The notes beneath the pieces were generated by a model. It saw only the letters and a list, made by a program, of their open reading frames with translations, was not told the DNA's origin and searched no databases. Made by a program: the position numbers and the translations under genes. 64,000 bases of DNA. It comes from Fictibacillus phosphorivorans. Lineage in GTDB: Bacteria; Bacillota; Bacilli; Bacillales; Fictibacillaceae. The stretch is from positions 868,001-932,000 of the forward strand of contig NZ_CP015378.1 in assembly GCF_001629705.1 (NCBI RefSeq), given 5' to 3'. This document shows, piece by piece, positions 51,273-60,015 of the stretch. The first letter of the stretch is position 1; each line of letters begins with the position of its first letter.

Positions 51273-52178
51273 GTGAAAAAAGTAAAGGCGGCGATTATTG
51301 GTTCGGGCAATATTGGCACAGACTTAATGTATAAACTCCAAAGAAGTGATGATCTTGAACTTACAGCAATGTTCGGAATCGATATGAAGTCTGAAGGGTT
51401 AAGGCGTGCAAACTCTGCTGGATACCGAGTGTTTACAAATGGCATTGATGACTTTATTGATAGACCAGATCTGGCTGACATTGTGTTTGATGCAACTTCA
51501 GCTAAAGCTCATCTTCGTCATGCACAACTTTTAAAAGATATGGGAAAGACTGTGATAGATCTTACTCCTGCGGCGATTGGCCCCTTCGTATGTCCTCCTG
51601 TTAATTTTAGTGAACATATAGAATCACAGAACATTAATATGATTACGTGCGGCGGACAAGCAACAATTCCGATTATCCATGCGGTCAATTCTGTTGCAGA
51701 TGTCTCGTATGGAGAGATCGTTGCAACGATCTCATCATCAAGTGCAGGACCAGGAACACGTGAGAACATCGATGAATTCACACTAACTACGAGACGTGGA
51801 ATTGAGGAAGTCGGCGGAGCGGAGAGAGGAAAAGCAATCATCATCCTAAATCCAGCAGATCCCCCTATTCTCATGAGGTCGACGATATATTGCGAAGTTA
51901 AAGAGATAGATGAAGATAAGATACGAAAAGCAATCTGCGAAATGGAAAACAGCGTTAAAAGCTATGTACCTGGCTATCGAGTGAAAAGTGATCCTCTATT
52001 CGATGGGAATCGGGTAACGGTATTTGTTGAAGTAGAAGGAGCCGGTGATTATTTTCCGAGATATGCTGGGAATCTAGATATTATGACCTCAGCTGCAAGA
52101 CAAGCTGGCGAAATGGTTGCGAAGCGTTTGATAGGAAAGTCGAACATGAATAAGGCGGTGACAGCAAATGATGCGTAA
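51273..52178 (+). CDS. Acetaldehyde dehydrogenase (acylating)
   Basis: The product (301 aa) has [17 protein letters not shown] for NAD binding, [21 protein letters not shown] TPAAIGP, catalytic Cys in [17 protein letters not shown] and [16 protein letters not shown], as in MhpF/DmpF. It converts acetaldehyde, NAD and CoA to acetyl-CoA and channels it from the aldolase encoded next. GAAAGGATC precedes the GTG start. Overlaps the aldolase gene by 11 bases, matching their usual tight complex. Confidence 0.95.
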   Translation: MKKVKAAIIGSGNIGTDLMYKLQRSDDLELTAMFGIDMKSEGLRRANSAGYRVFTNGIDDFIDRPDLADIVFDATSAKAHLRHAQLLKDMGKTVIDLTPAAIGPFVCPPVNFSEHIESQNINMITCGGQATIPIIHAVNSVADVSYGEIVATISSSSAGPGTRENIDEFTLTTRRGIEEVGGAERGKAIIILNPADPPILMRSTIYCEVKEIDEDKIRKAICEMENSVKSYVPGYRVKSDPLFDGNRVTVFVEVEGAGDYFPRYAGNLDIMTSAARQAGEMVAKRLIGKSNMNKAVTANDA

Positions 52179-53190
52179 AAGCGCGTTGCCTCTAAAATTT
52201 ACAGAAGTCTGTCTGCGTGATGGCAGTCACGTTATGTCGCATCAGTTCACAGAAAGACAAGTATATGATGCGGCAAAGTCACTTGATGAAGCAGGTATGC
52301 ATTACATCGAGGTCAGCCATGGCGATGGATTAGGCGGTTCCACCTTGCAGTACGGAAGATCTCTTATCGATGAGATGAAGTTAATAGAGACAGCGGCTGG
52401 AGTATGTAAAAATGCAAAAATTGCCGTCCTCTTAATTCCGGGGATTGGAACCGTTCATGAATTAAAGAAGGCACATGAGTTGGGAGCTAGTCTCGTTCGT
52501 GTTGCAACTCATGTTACAGAGGCTGATGTTTCAGCCCAACATATACACATGGCTCGTGAACTGGGAATGGAAGTATGCGGGTTTTTAATGATGGCCCACT
52601 CGGCTCCTGTTCAAAAGCTTGTTGAACAAGCAAAGTTGATGGAGTCATATGGTGCAGAAGGTGTTTATGTAACCGATTCTGCAGGAGCATTATTGCCGCA
52701 TGAAGTAAAAGAAAAAATTGCGGCTTTGCGGGGATCACTTGATATTGAAGTCGGATTTCACGCACATAACAATCTATCAGTAGCAGTTGCTAATACACTT
52801 GTTGCGATTGAAGAAGGAGCGACACGCATCGATGGAAGTGTCCGCTGTTTAGGTGCAGGAGCAGGAAATACGCAAACAGAGGTATTGCTTGCTGTACTTG
52901 AGCGCATGGGAATACACACAGGTATTGATCTCTACAAAATGATGGACCTAGCAGAAGATGTAATCGGACCGATGCTGCCGGGTGCACAGGAAATTCGAAG
53001 AGGAAGTTTAGCTATGGGATATGCAGGGGTTTATTCAAGCTTTCTTTTGCATGCAGAACGTGCGGGTAAACGCTTTGGTGTGGATTCAAGAGATATCTTA
53101 ATAGAATTAGGCAAACGAAAAGCCGTAGGTGGCCAAGAGGATCTAATCCTAGAAGTTGCAGCTGACCTAAAAGCCAAACTGGAGGTGTAG
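52168..53190 (+). CDS. 4-hydroxy-2-oxovalerate aldolase
   Basis: The product (340 aa) is a DRE-TIM metallolyase: [16 protein letters not shown] holds the Arg-Asp catalytic pair, [12 protein letters not shown] and [15 protein letters not shown] the metal ligands (His-x-His), and [17 protein letters not shown] the conserved loop, as in MhpE/DmpG. It splits 4-hydroxy-2-oxovalerate to pyruvate and acetaldehyde. Two ATGs are adjacent at the start, inside the end of the dehydrogenase gene. Confidence 0.95.
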   Translation: MMRKSALPLKFTEVCLRDGSHVMSHQFTERQVYDAAKSLDEAGMHYIEVSHGDGLGGSTLQYGRSLIDEMKLIETAAGVCKNAKIAVLLIPGIGTVHELKKAHELGASLVRVATHVTEADVSAQHIHMARELGMEVCGFLMMAHSAPVQKLVEQAKLMESYGAEGVYVTDSAGALLPHEVKEKIAALRGSLDIEVGFHAHNNLSVAVANTLVAIEEGATRIDGSVRCLGAGAGNTQTEVLLAVLERMGIHTGIDLYKMMDLAEDVIGPMLPGAQEIRRGSLAMGYAGVYSSFLLHAERAGKRFGVDSRDILIELGKRKAVGGQEDLILEVAADLKAKLEV

Positions 53191-53193
53191 AAG

Positions 53194-53994
53194 ATGACGG
53201 TTACGAATAAGACGAAAGTGGATTTGGTTGATTATCTGTTAAGAGCGGAAAGTGATGTGACGGAAGTGGTCAAGATTACAGACCAATATCCTGAACTATC
53301 TATTGAAGAAGCATACGATCTGCAAAAAAAATTGATCGAAAGACGCATGGAGAAGACACAAACAAAGCGTATAGGCATTAAGCTTGGACTAACGAGTAAA
53401 GCAAAGCAAGAGATGATGGGTATTCATGAAGCGATTTACGGTTATCTGTTGAGTGATATGCTCGCATTCGAGTGGGAACCTCTTCAGCAACACCGTCTCA
53501 TCCACCCAAAAGCTGAACCAGAGATCGCTTTTATCATGGGTGAAGATTTAATAGGAAAAGATGTGACAGCATCAGATGTTATGAATGCAGCAAAGTATGT
53601 GGTAGCTGCGATCGAAGTGATCGACAGCCGTTACAAGGACTTCCGTTTTACACTTCCGGATGTTGTGGCAGACAATTGCTCATCAGCCAAATTAATTTTA
53701 GGCAGCAAGCTAGTTCGTCCTGAAGAACTTGATCTGGCGAATATCGGAATGGTGATGAGTAAGAATGGAGAGATGATGACAACCGGTGCTGGTTCGGCTG
53801 TTCTTGGACATCCTGCAGAAGCGGTAGCTTGGGCTGTTCAAAAGCTTGCCGAGCGTGGTGAAGGTTTATGTAAAGGAGATATCGTTTTGAGCGGGGCATT
53901 ATCTGAAGCGATCGCTTTTGATATGGATGATACAATCGTCGCACAGTTCGATGGTCTAGGTTCTGTTACACTTTCTTCGAGATATGTGAAGTAG
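53194..53994 (+). CDS. 2-oxo-3-hexenedioate (4-oxalocrotonate) decarboxylase
   Basis: The product (266 aa) is a paralogue of the hydratase at 50460: GIKLGLTSKAKQEMMGIHEAIYGYLLSD, PKAEPEIAFIMGEDL, EVIDSRYKDFRFTLPDVVADNCS and GHPAEAVAWAVQKLAERGEGL. Placed directly before the tautomerase, it fits the decarboxylase that turns 2-oxo-3-hexenedioate into 2-oxopent-4-enoate. Both family members form a complex in known meta-cleavage pathways. GGAGGTGTAGAAG precedes the ATG. Confidence 0.83.
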   Translation: MTVTNKTKVDLVDYLLRAESDVTEVVKITDQYPELSIEEAYDLQKKLIERRMEKTQTKRIGIKLGLTSKAKQEMMGIHEAIYGYLLSDMLAFEWEPLQQHRLIHPKAEPEIAFIMGEDLIGKDVTASDVMNAAKYVVAAIEVIDSRYKDFRFTLPDVVADNCSSAKLILGSKLVRPEELDLANIGMVMSKNGEMMTTGAGSAVLGHPAEAVAWAVQKLAERGEGLCKGDIVLSGALSEAIAFDMDDTIVAQFDGLGSVTLSSRYVK

Positions 53995-54004
53995 GTGAAG
54001 AATG

Positions 54005-54184
54005 ATGCCGATTATTCAAGTTCAAGTGATAGAAGGTCGTACAGATGAACAGTTGAGCAACCTGATGGATCGCTTAACGGTGGCAGCTGCTGAATCATTG
54101 GATGTAAAAAAAGAACAAGTCCGCGTGCTGATCCAAGAGATTCCCAACAAACATTGGGGAGTAGGCGGAAAACCAAAGCGTTAA
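54005..54184 (+). CDS. 4-oxalocrotonate tautomerase
   Basis: The product (59 aa) begins MPIIQVQVIEGRTDEQLSNL. After Met removal Pro-1 is the catalytic base, so the second of two adjacent ATGs (54005, not 54002) must be the working start. Conserved Arg residues lie in EGRT and near 39 (VRVLIQEI). It interconverts 2-hydroxymuconate and 2-oxo-3-hexenedioate for the decarboxylase encoded just upstream. It is the last gene of the cluster, followed by a terminator. Confidence 0.92.
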   Translation: MPIIQVQVIEGRTDEQLSNLMDRLTVAAAESLDVKKEQVRVLIQEIPNKHWGVGGKPKR

Positions 54185-54198
54185 GAGCGAGAGATGAG

Positions 54199-54230
54199 AC
54201 CCTTTGCTAAGCAAAGGGTTTTCTTTTTTT
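54199..54230 (+). terminator. Terminator of the anthranilate catabolic operon
   Basis: The 9-bp stem ACCCTTTGC / GCAAAGGGT with a 3-base loop is followed by TTTC and seven T. Confidence 0.9.
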
Positions 54231-54470
54231 GTTTGTGAGCGATTCTTAAGATTTGTGAGCGATTCTTGAGATTTGTGAGCGATTCTTGAGATTTGTGAGC
54301 GGTTCTTGAGATTTGTGAGCGATTCTTGAGATTTGTGAGCGATTCTTTAAATTTGTGAGCGATTCTTGGGATTTGTGAGCGATTCTTGGGATTTGTGAGC
54401 GGTTCTTGAGATTTGTGAGCAAGTCACGAGATTCACGACCGATACCAGAAATTCGTGCTATTTCTTATTC
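54231..54470 (+). repeat. Intergenic 20-bp tandem array D (10 clear units plus 2 decayed)
   Basis: The unit ATTTGTGAGCGATTCTTGAG recurs every 20 bases from 54231. Units 1-9 differ by 0-3 bases (GGTTC, TTTAA and TTGGG variants). The tenth keeps ATTTGTGAGC only, and the last two (54431-54470) are degenerate. There are no unique spacers, so it is a minisatellite and not CRISPR. It starts exactly where the operon terminator's T run ends and fills most of the gap before the Mn catalase gene. Confidence 0.93.
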
Positions 54471-54569
54471 CTTTATTATAACCGCTCAATCTTCTCATGA
54501 AATAATCGGCATAGTACAATCTTGACATCACATACCCTTAAACGACATGCAATCGGAGGAGGGAGCTTT

Positions 54570-55466
54570 ATGTTTAAACGCTTTAACCGGCTGGCGATCG
54601 AACTGCCGACACCGACCAATCCTGATGCGAATGCAGCAGCTGCAGTTCAAGAATTGCTAGGAGGCCGTTTTGGTGAGATGTCGACTCTTAATAACTATAT
54701 GTATCAATCTTTTAACTTTAGAAAAAGAGGGAAACTTAAGCCGTTCTTTGACCTAGTCTCAAGTATTACTGCTGAAGAATTTGGCCATGTTGAGCTTGTT
54801 TCACACACGATCAACATGATGATCTATGGTACGACGCATCCTGGAGATGTGAACGACGCACCTATGGCAGCTGCTACCGATAAACGGAACACCCAGCATT
54901 TTATTGGTACGGCACAAACATCCTTTCCTTTTGATTCGATGGGTAAAGCTTGGAACGGCGATTATGTGTTCAGCAGTGGGAATCTACTTCTTGATCTTCT
55001 GCATAATTTTTTCTTAGAGTGTGGAGCAAGAACGCATAAGATGAGAGTTTACGAGATGACGAGTAACCCTGTTGCTAGAGAAATGATCGGCTATCTTCTT
55101 GTGCGCGGTGGAGTGCATGTTTTGGCTTACGCAAAAGCGATCGAGATGGTAACGGGTGTTGATATTAAAAAAATGCTTCCAGTTCCTGATCTAGAGAACT
55201 CAGCATTTGAAACGACGAGGAAATTTGAGGCTGAAGGGGTACACCGGAAGTTATATACGTTTAGTGATACGGATTATCGAGATATCGCGTTAATATGGGC
55301 AGGTCAGCATCCGTTAGGTGGTCCATTAGAAACGGTGATCGGTGCGCCAGCTGGTGCTCCGATGCCAGAATTACGTTCGATTTCTGAAGAGTTTGCACCA
55401 GGTATCTCTCATGAGGATTTTATGCAGATTGCTGAAAGACTGAAGAAGAATGCAGGAATAAGTTGA
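54570..55466 (+). CDS. Manganese catalase
   Basis: The product (298 aa) is a non-haem dimanganese catalase. ELLGGRFGEMSTLNNYMYQSFNFR and TAEEFGHVELVSHTINMM supply Glu/Glu-x2-His ligands, and FFLECGARTHKMRVYEM with LLVRGGVHVLAYAKAIE supply the second set. It detoxifies H2O2, and relatives occur in Bacillus spores (CotJC-like). The ATG at 54570 follows CGGAGGAGGGAGC; the longer frame from 54522 lacks a site. Confidence 0.92.
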   Translation: MFKRFNRLAIELPTPTNPDANAAAAVQELLGGRFGEMSTLNNYMYQSFNFRKRGKLKPFFDLVSSITAEEFGHVELVSHTINMMIYGTTHPGDVNDAPMAAATDKRNTQHFIGTAQTSFPFDSMGKAWNGDYVFSSGNLLLDLLHNFFLECGARTHKMRVYEMTSNPVAREMIGYLLVRGGVHVLAYAKAIEMVTGVDIKKMLPVPDLENSAFETTRKFEAEGVHRKLYTFSDTDYRDIALIWAGQHPLGGPLETVIGAPAGAPMPELRSISEEFAPGISHEDFMQIAERLKKNAGIS

Positions 55467-55468
55467 TC

Positions 55469-55497
55469 AACCGGCGTGTAATCGTCGGTTTTTTTTG
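55469..55497 (+). terminator. Terminator of the Mn catalase gene
   Basis: The 8-bp stem AACCGGCG / CGTCGGTT (one G-T pair) is followed by seven or more T. Confidence 0.85.
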
Positions 55498-55553
55498 TGG
55501 TATGATTTATTAAGTTTATAGATTTTGTAAGAAAGTGAAGGGAAGTACGGTAG

Positions 55554-56375
55554 ATGACATACAGACAAATTAAGTGGTTGATCCTGCTCATTCCAACAAT
55601 TTCTGTTGGCTTATGGGAATACGTTAGACATACGGTGCTATTGCCTTATATATCTATGAGCATGGGAAACTGGCTCTCTACCATCATCGTATTTCTGGTT
55701 ACGCTTTATTTTTTAAATATCTTGTTTGGTAGATTAGAGCGGATGCAGCAAGAACTTCAGAGAGAAAGGTCTGAAAAAGCGGTCTTAGAAGAACGAGAAA
55801 AAATTGCAAAAGAGCTTCATGATGGTATCGCACAGTCTTTATTTTTTCTCTCGGTTCAAGTGAATAAGTTAGGAAGTGAGTTTAGTAAAGATGATCATTC
55901 ATATAATAAACTAAAAAAAACGTTGCAGCACATTCACGATGATACGCGAAGTGCGATTCAAAATCTTAGAAACTTACCGGCCGAAGCTGATATTTCGTGG
56001 ACACGATCTTTGAATGCATTCCTCAATGATATGGAGTCGCAGCATGACATCGAGATACATCGCGATTGGAGTTTGAAAGATGAAGATCTTACTTCAAAAG
56101 AAAAGATCGAGCTTTTTGCTTGTGTACGCGAAGCGATCATTAATGTGATCAAACATGCAGACACGAACGAAGTATGGTTGAAAACGAGCACAACTCCAAA
56201 AGGTTGGATCTGTACCATAGTAGATTATGGATTGGGATTTGATTCCCATGAGCCAACAGAAGGATTCGGACTAAAAATACTACAAGACAGAGCGTATTCT
56301 ATGGACTGGAAACTAAAGATCACCAGCACGAAAGGAAATACCACGGTTATGATTGAGAAGGAGGAACTTGCATGA
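55554..56375 (+). CDS. NarL-type membrane sensor histidine kinase
   Basis: The product (273 aa) has two N-terminal membrane helices (about 8-25 and 38-58) with a very short outer loop, a coiled-coil linker (LERMQQELQRERSEKA) and a HisKA_3 domain, EREKIAKELHDGIAQSLFFLS, with the phospho-His in KELHDG. The ATPase part has REAIINVIKHA and GFGLKILQDRA. The missing sensor domain makes it an intramembrane-sensing type. It overlaps the response regulator gene by 4 bases. Confidence 0.9.
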   Translation: MTYRQIKWLILLIPTISVGLWEYVRHTVLLPYISMSMGNWLSTIIVFLVTLYFLNILFGRLERMQQELQRERSEKAVLEEREKIAKELHDGIAQSLFFLSVQVNKLGSEFSKDDHSYNKLKKTLQHIHDDTRSAIQNLRNLPAEADISWTRSLNAFLNDMESQHDIEIHRDWSLKDEDLTSKEKIELFACVREAIINVIKHADTNEVWLKTSTTPKGWICTIVDYGLGFDSHEPTEGFGLKILQDRAYSMDWKLKITSTKGNTTVMIEKEELA

Positions 56376-57004
56376 CACAGCCTATTCGTTTATTGATTGT
56401 AGATGATCATCATCTAGCTCGAGAAGGTGTGAAAGAGATTCTTGAGTGTCAGACTGAGTTTGAAATTGTTGGTGAAGCATCTAACGGAATACAAGCGATA
56501 GAGAAGACAAAAACTCTTATGCCCGATCTTGTTCTTATGGATATTTCTATGCCAAAGATGAATGGATTTGAAGCGACTAAAGAAATCAAGAAGCAGTTTC
56601 CCAACGTAAAAGTCGTCATCATGACGGTTTCTTACGACATTACGGATTGGTTTGAAGCTTTAAAGCGGGGGGCACAAGGATATCTTCTCAAAAATTTGAA
56701 TACAGAAGATATGTTAAACGGATTAAAAGCTTATGCCATGGATGAAATACCGATGTCGAAAGAGATGGCTTTTCGCATTTGGAAAGAGTTTAAGAGGGAT
56801 GGACAAGCAGAGCAAGCTCTATCGGTTCGGGAACAGGATGTGCTTCAACTGGTAGCAAAGGGACATTCCAATAAGGAAATCTCAAAAGTTCTCAATATCT
56901 CGGAGAATACGGTTAAAACGCATATGAAGAACATATTGGGAAAACTGCATCTAGAAAATCGTGTACAATTAGCGAGTTACGCTTACGATAACGGAATCGT
57001 TTAA
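56372..57004 (+). CDS. NarL/LuxR-family response regulator
   Basis: The product (210 aa) has a receiver domain with D11-D12, phospho-acceptor D57 (LVLMDISMPKMNG) and Lys near 109. A C-terminal LuxR-type helix-turn-helix follows: SVREQDVLQLVAKGHSNKEI, then VLNISENTVKTHMKNIL. AAGGAGG lies 7 bases before the ATG inside the kinase gene. It probably controls the PepSY and SCO1-like genes just downstream. Confidence 0.9.
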   Translation: MTQPIRLLIVDDHHLAREGVKEILECQTEFEIVGEASNGIQAIEKTKTLMPDLVLMDISMPKMNGFEATKEIKKQFPNVKVVIMTVSYDITDWFEALKRGAQGYLLKNLNTEDMLNGLKAYAMDEIPMSKEMAFRIWKEFKRDGQAEQALSVREQDVLQLVAKGHSNKEISKVLNISENTVKTHMKNILGKLHLENRVQLASYAYDNGIV

Positions 57005-57010
57005 ATTCCA

Positions 57011-57066
57011 GTGTCATACAATTGACACAATTTTATTTTGGTAATCACCCTTTAGAGTGATTACCA
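57011..57066 (+). promoter_or_regulatory. Inverted repeat and hairpin between the response regulator and PepSY genes
   Basis: Two elements are present. GTGTCA-N6-TGACAC (57011-57028) is a perfect operator-like inverted repeat. TGGTAATCAC / GTGATTACCA (57039-57066) is a 10-bp hairpin followed by a weak T tail that may be an attenuating terminator. The first is a candidate site for the response regulator. Confidence 0.5.
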
Positions 57067-57123
57067 TTTCCAGCTTGTTGTTTATACTTTTCCATATTGA
57101 GTACGAATAAGGAGAAAATAAAT

Positions 57124-58497
57124 ATGCAAGCAACAGCTTATAAGTTACCAGAAAACAACGAGAATGCTTCAAAAAAAACCAACAGTCTCTATCAGACGTT
57201 TTGGAGATGGCATTTTTATGGCGGTATTATATTTGCACCTTTTTTGATTTTACTTGCTATTAGTGGAGCATTATATTTGTTCCAAGCTGAAATCGAAACG
57301 ATGATCTATAAAGACAAGATCATTGTTCAAAAAGGCGATCAACCTCTTCCGCTCTCGCAGCAGATTGATAACGTTCAAGCGAAGTATCCTGATGCAGAAA
57401 TCGGTTCGGTCAGACTTCCGAAAGAAGATAATCGAGCTACTTTAGTAAAAGTGATAGAAAATGATGTTGTTACACAGGTTTATGTAAACCCATACACAGC
57501 GTCTATAACAGGAACGATACTTGATGAAGATCATTTCAAAAATGTTGTCGCTAAGCTTCACAGTGAATGGATTGTTGGAGGAACGTTCATTAACCGGTTC
57601 GTTGAGCTAGCCGCATGTTGGACAATCATCATTTTGGTAACAGGGCTTTACATTTGGTGGCCAAGAAACAAGAAGACTTTCATGGGAACGATCTTTCCGC
57701 GCCTTAATAAGAATGGCCGCATGTTCTGGAGAGATCTTCACGCAGTGACAGCGTTCTGGCTGTCGTTGATGATACTAATCCTTATCGTTACTGGGCTGCC
57801 ATGGTCAGGTGTGATGGGAGAACAGATCAATAAGCTGGCGACGAATGCAAATGCAGGTTATCCAACTTATGCATTTATGGCGCCAACGGCAGAAAAGACA
57901 ACAGATGAGATCGCAGAAGATATTCCATGGGCAACGGAGAACAATCCAGCTCCAACATCAACAAAAGATGACGGATCACTTTCTGTTGATCAAGTGATGT
58001 ACTTAGCTCAAGAGAACAAGATTCAAAAGCCTTACACGATTTCAATGCCAGCAGGAGAAGATGGCGTATTTACTGTTGCTTCTTCAAGAGATAAACCGAA
58101 AAATGAAGCTACCGTCTACTTTAACCAGTATAACGGAGAAATAGTAGAAGATGTTAGGTTTAGTGATTACGGCTGGATGGCTAAAGCGATTTCGATCGGA
58201 ATTGCGCTGCATGAAGGTCATTATTTTGGTCTGGCTAATCAAATTTTAGGAGCAATAGCTGCTCTCGGTTTAGTAGCGATCGTCATCTTTTCTCTCATCA
58301 TGTGGAAGAAACGTAAGCCTTCTGGAAAATTAGGAGTACCAAAAAAATCGGACAAGAAGCTAAAACCGTGGATCATCATCCTCATGGTCATAACAGGTAT
58401 TGTTATGCCACTCGCAGGGATCTCTTTCGTATTCGTATTTTTACTAGATCGCTTTGTAATACCGCGAGTAAAACCACTTCAGGCTTGGTTGTCATAA
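57124..58497 (+). CDS. PepSY-domain transmembrane protein (PepSY_TM, iron-reductase-like)
   Basis: The product (457 aa) has four membrane helices: RWHFYGGIIFAPFLILLAI, a second at ~155-180, HAVTAFWLSLMILILIVTG, and a C-terminal pair. Two PepSY-like extracytoplasmic segments (VQAKYPDAEIGSVRLP and VDQVMYLAQENKI) lie between them. His residues in membrane helices (RWHFYGG, DLHAVTAFW, ALHEGHYFG) resemble haem-ligating positions of PiuB/FoxB-type ferric-siderophore reductases. The ATG at 57124 follows AAGGAGAAAA; the frame from 57097 lacks a site. The SCO1-like gene follows after 22 bases. Confidence 0.82.
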   Translation: MQATAYKLPENNENASKKTNSLYQTFWRWHFYGGIIFAPFLILLAISGALYLFQAEIETMIYKDKIIVQKGDQPLPLSQQIDNVQAKYPDAEIGSVRLPKEDNRATLVKVIENDVVTQVYVNPYTASITGTILDEDHFKNVVAKLHSEWIVGGTFINRFVELAACWTIIILVTGLYIWWPRNKKTFMGTIFPRLNKNGRMFWRDLHAVTAFWLSLMILILIVTGLPWSGVMGEQINKLATNANAGYPTYAFMAPTAEKTTDEIAEDIPWATENNPAPTSTKDDGSLSVDQVMYLAQENKIQKPYTISMPAGEDGVFTVASSRDKPKNEATVYFNQYNGEIVEDVRFSDYGWMAKAISIGIALHEGHYFGLANQILGAIAALGLVAIVIFSLIMWKKRKPSGKLGVPKKSDKKLKPWIIILMVITGIVMPLAGISFVFVFLLDRFVIPRVKPLQAWLS

Positions 58498-58519
58498 AAT
58501 TATTAGAGGTGAAGAAAAA

Positions 58520-59161
58520 ATGAAAAGAATGATACTGATCTTTGGTCTAGTGCTGACGATGGCAATATTGTCAGCATGCGGTTCAGATGGATCAAAGGAC
58601 GAACACGAGAATCATAAAAACCACGAACAACATAATAGCGAAAGCAAGAAAACGTCTCAGTCATTAGACTGGGACGTTCAGTCGTTTTCTTTTAAAGACC
58701 AAAACGAGGCTGAATTTGGATTGGAAGATTTAAAAGGGAAAGTGTGGATGGCGAATTTTATCTTCACGAACTGTACAACAGTATGCCCGCCTATGACAGC
58801 ACATATGGCTAAACTTCAAGGAATGGCAAAAGAAGAGAAGGTTGATGTAGAATTTGTTTCTTTCTCTATCGATCCAAAAAGAGATAATGCTGATGCATTG
58901 AAGAAGTTTGGTGAAAACTATGACGCAGACTTTTCGAACTGGCACTTTCTTGGTGGCTATGAAGAGAAACAGATTGAACAGTTAGCAAGAGATTCATTCA
59001 AAACACCAGTTGTGGCTGATCCTAACTCAGACCAGTTCATCCATGCATCAGCCTTCTTCTTAGTAGATAAAGAAGGAAAAGTCGTATCCAGATATGATGG
59101 AGTAGAAAATACACCATACGAAGAGATAATTGCAGATATGAAAAATAGACTGAAAAAGTAA
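58520..59161 (+). CDS. SCO1/SenC-family copper-binding lipoprotein
   Basis: The product (213 aa) has a lipobox LSAC with C20, a His-rich linker (HENHKNHEQH) and a thioredoxin fold with CxxxC at C85/C89 (FTNCTTVCPPM) and the third ligand His in FIHASAF, the classic SCO copper site. It delivers copper to cytochrome oxidase or acts as an outer-face thiol protein. GAGGTGAAG precedes the ATG. Co-transcribed with the PepSY gene. Confidence 0.92.
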   Translation: MKRMILIFGLVLTMAILSACGSDGSKDEHENHKNHEQHNSESKKTSQSLDWDVQSFSFKDQNEAEFGLEDLKGKVWMANFIFTNCTTVCPPMTAHMAKLQGMAKEEKVDVEFVSFSIDPKRDNADALKKFGENYDADFSNWHFLGGYEEKQIEQLARDSFKTPVVADPNSDQFIHASAFFLVDKEGKVVSRYDGVENTPYEEIIADMKNRLKK

Positions 59162-59233
59162 ACCAGCTTTTTGGGGTAGTAGAAATAGAGCAAACACCCC
59201 GGTGGAAAAAGGAAAGCTGAGGAAAAGCAAAAT

Positions 59234-59262
59234 AGTTGGGGGTCAGACCCCCAACTGTTTTT
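59234..59262 (+). terminator. Terminator after the SCO1-like gene
   Basis: The 10-bp stem AGTTGGGGGT / ACCCCCAACT with a 3-base loop is followed by GTTTTT. Confidence 0.85.
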
Positions 59263-59368
59263 GCATTTGTTCACACAATAGTTATGGTTTGGAAGTCTAT
59301 CTTCTACATACTTATGATAAAACTATAGGTAGAATCGTCATTATGTAATAATGGAGGTATATTCAGTT

Positions 59369-59650
59369 ATGAATCCAATAAAAACGTTAAAAACGGTAGG
59401 GTATCTTGAAGGAGCTTCGTTCTTGATCCTTCTTTTCATCGCCATGCCGTTGAAGTATTTCTTAGATCAGCCGATGGCCGTATCAATTGTTGGTGCTCTA
59501 CACGGTCTATTGTTCGTTCTTTATATTCTAGTCATTCTGTATGTGTATAACGTGAAGAAGTGGCCGATTATGCGTGCATTCTTGGCATTAGTTTCTTCTG
59601 TACTGCCTTTCGGACCATTCATTTTCGATCGTAAGTTTTTAAAAGATTAA
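59369..59650 (+). CDS. DUF3817 family membrane protein
   Basis: The product (93 aa) has three membrane helices; VGYLEGASFLILLFIAMPLKY, the middle GALHGLLFVLYI and the end SVLPFGPFIFDRK are the DUF3817 pattern. The GGAGG lies 11 bases before the ATG at 59369; an ATG at 59351 is upstream of it. Function of the family is unknown. Single gene with its own terminator. Confidence 0.85.
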   Translation: MNPIKTLKTVGYLEGASFLILLFIAMPLKYFLDQPMAVSIVGALHGLLFVLYILVILYVYNVKKWPIMRAFLALVSSVLPFGPFIFDRKFLKD

Positions 59651-59658
59651 TACTGTTT

Positions 59659-59695
59659 GAGGGAGCCTCCTTATTTAGGAAGGCTCTCTTTTTTA
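59659..59695 (+). terminator. Terminator of the DUF3817 gene
   Basis: The stem AGGGAGCCTCC / GGAAGGCTCTCT (small bulge) is followed by a T run. Confidence 0.82.
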
Positions 59696-59726
59696 TGAGG
59701 TAAAAGGTAGAGAAGGTGTGTCATCA

Positions 59727-59847
59727 TTTGTCGAAAAGCCTATATTTTTCGATTTTGACTTAATTGAAGCTGAATCAGACTTAATTATTTACTTTTAGAC
59801 TTAATCGATAGCGTTTTTAGCTTAATTACTAGCGACCAAGACTTAAT
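59727..59847 (+). repeat. Intergenic 20-21-bp-period array C (GACTTAAT core) with the array A leader
   Basis: The leader TTTGTCGAAAAGCCTATA (59727-59744) is identical to that of arrays A and B. It is followed by GACTTAAT cores at 59757, 59778, 59798, ~59819 (GCTTAAT) and 59840. The core differs from A and B although the leader is shared. It lies behind a terminator in the 430-base gap 59651-60080; the remainder holds a candidate promoter. Confidence 0.82.
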
Positions 59848-60015
59848 AAGCCTCCCCAGCAACACCACAGGCTAAAGATGTGCTTTCCACAGGAACACGA
59901 AACAGGTTGTTGTACTCCTCGGAAGGAATAGCTAAATTCCCAAAGCTCACTGAACAGATACCCATAGTAATTTTAAATCGTTTTGTTCCTACCATGTTAA
60001 GAATTCGTGTAAATT

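Noticed and set aside
54231..54470. CRISPR-like array
   Set aside because: Units are contiguous 20-mers without unique spacers, and there are no cas genes. It is a tandem minisatellite.
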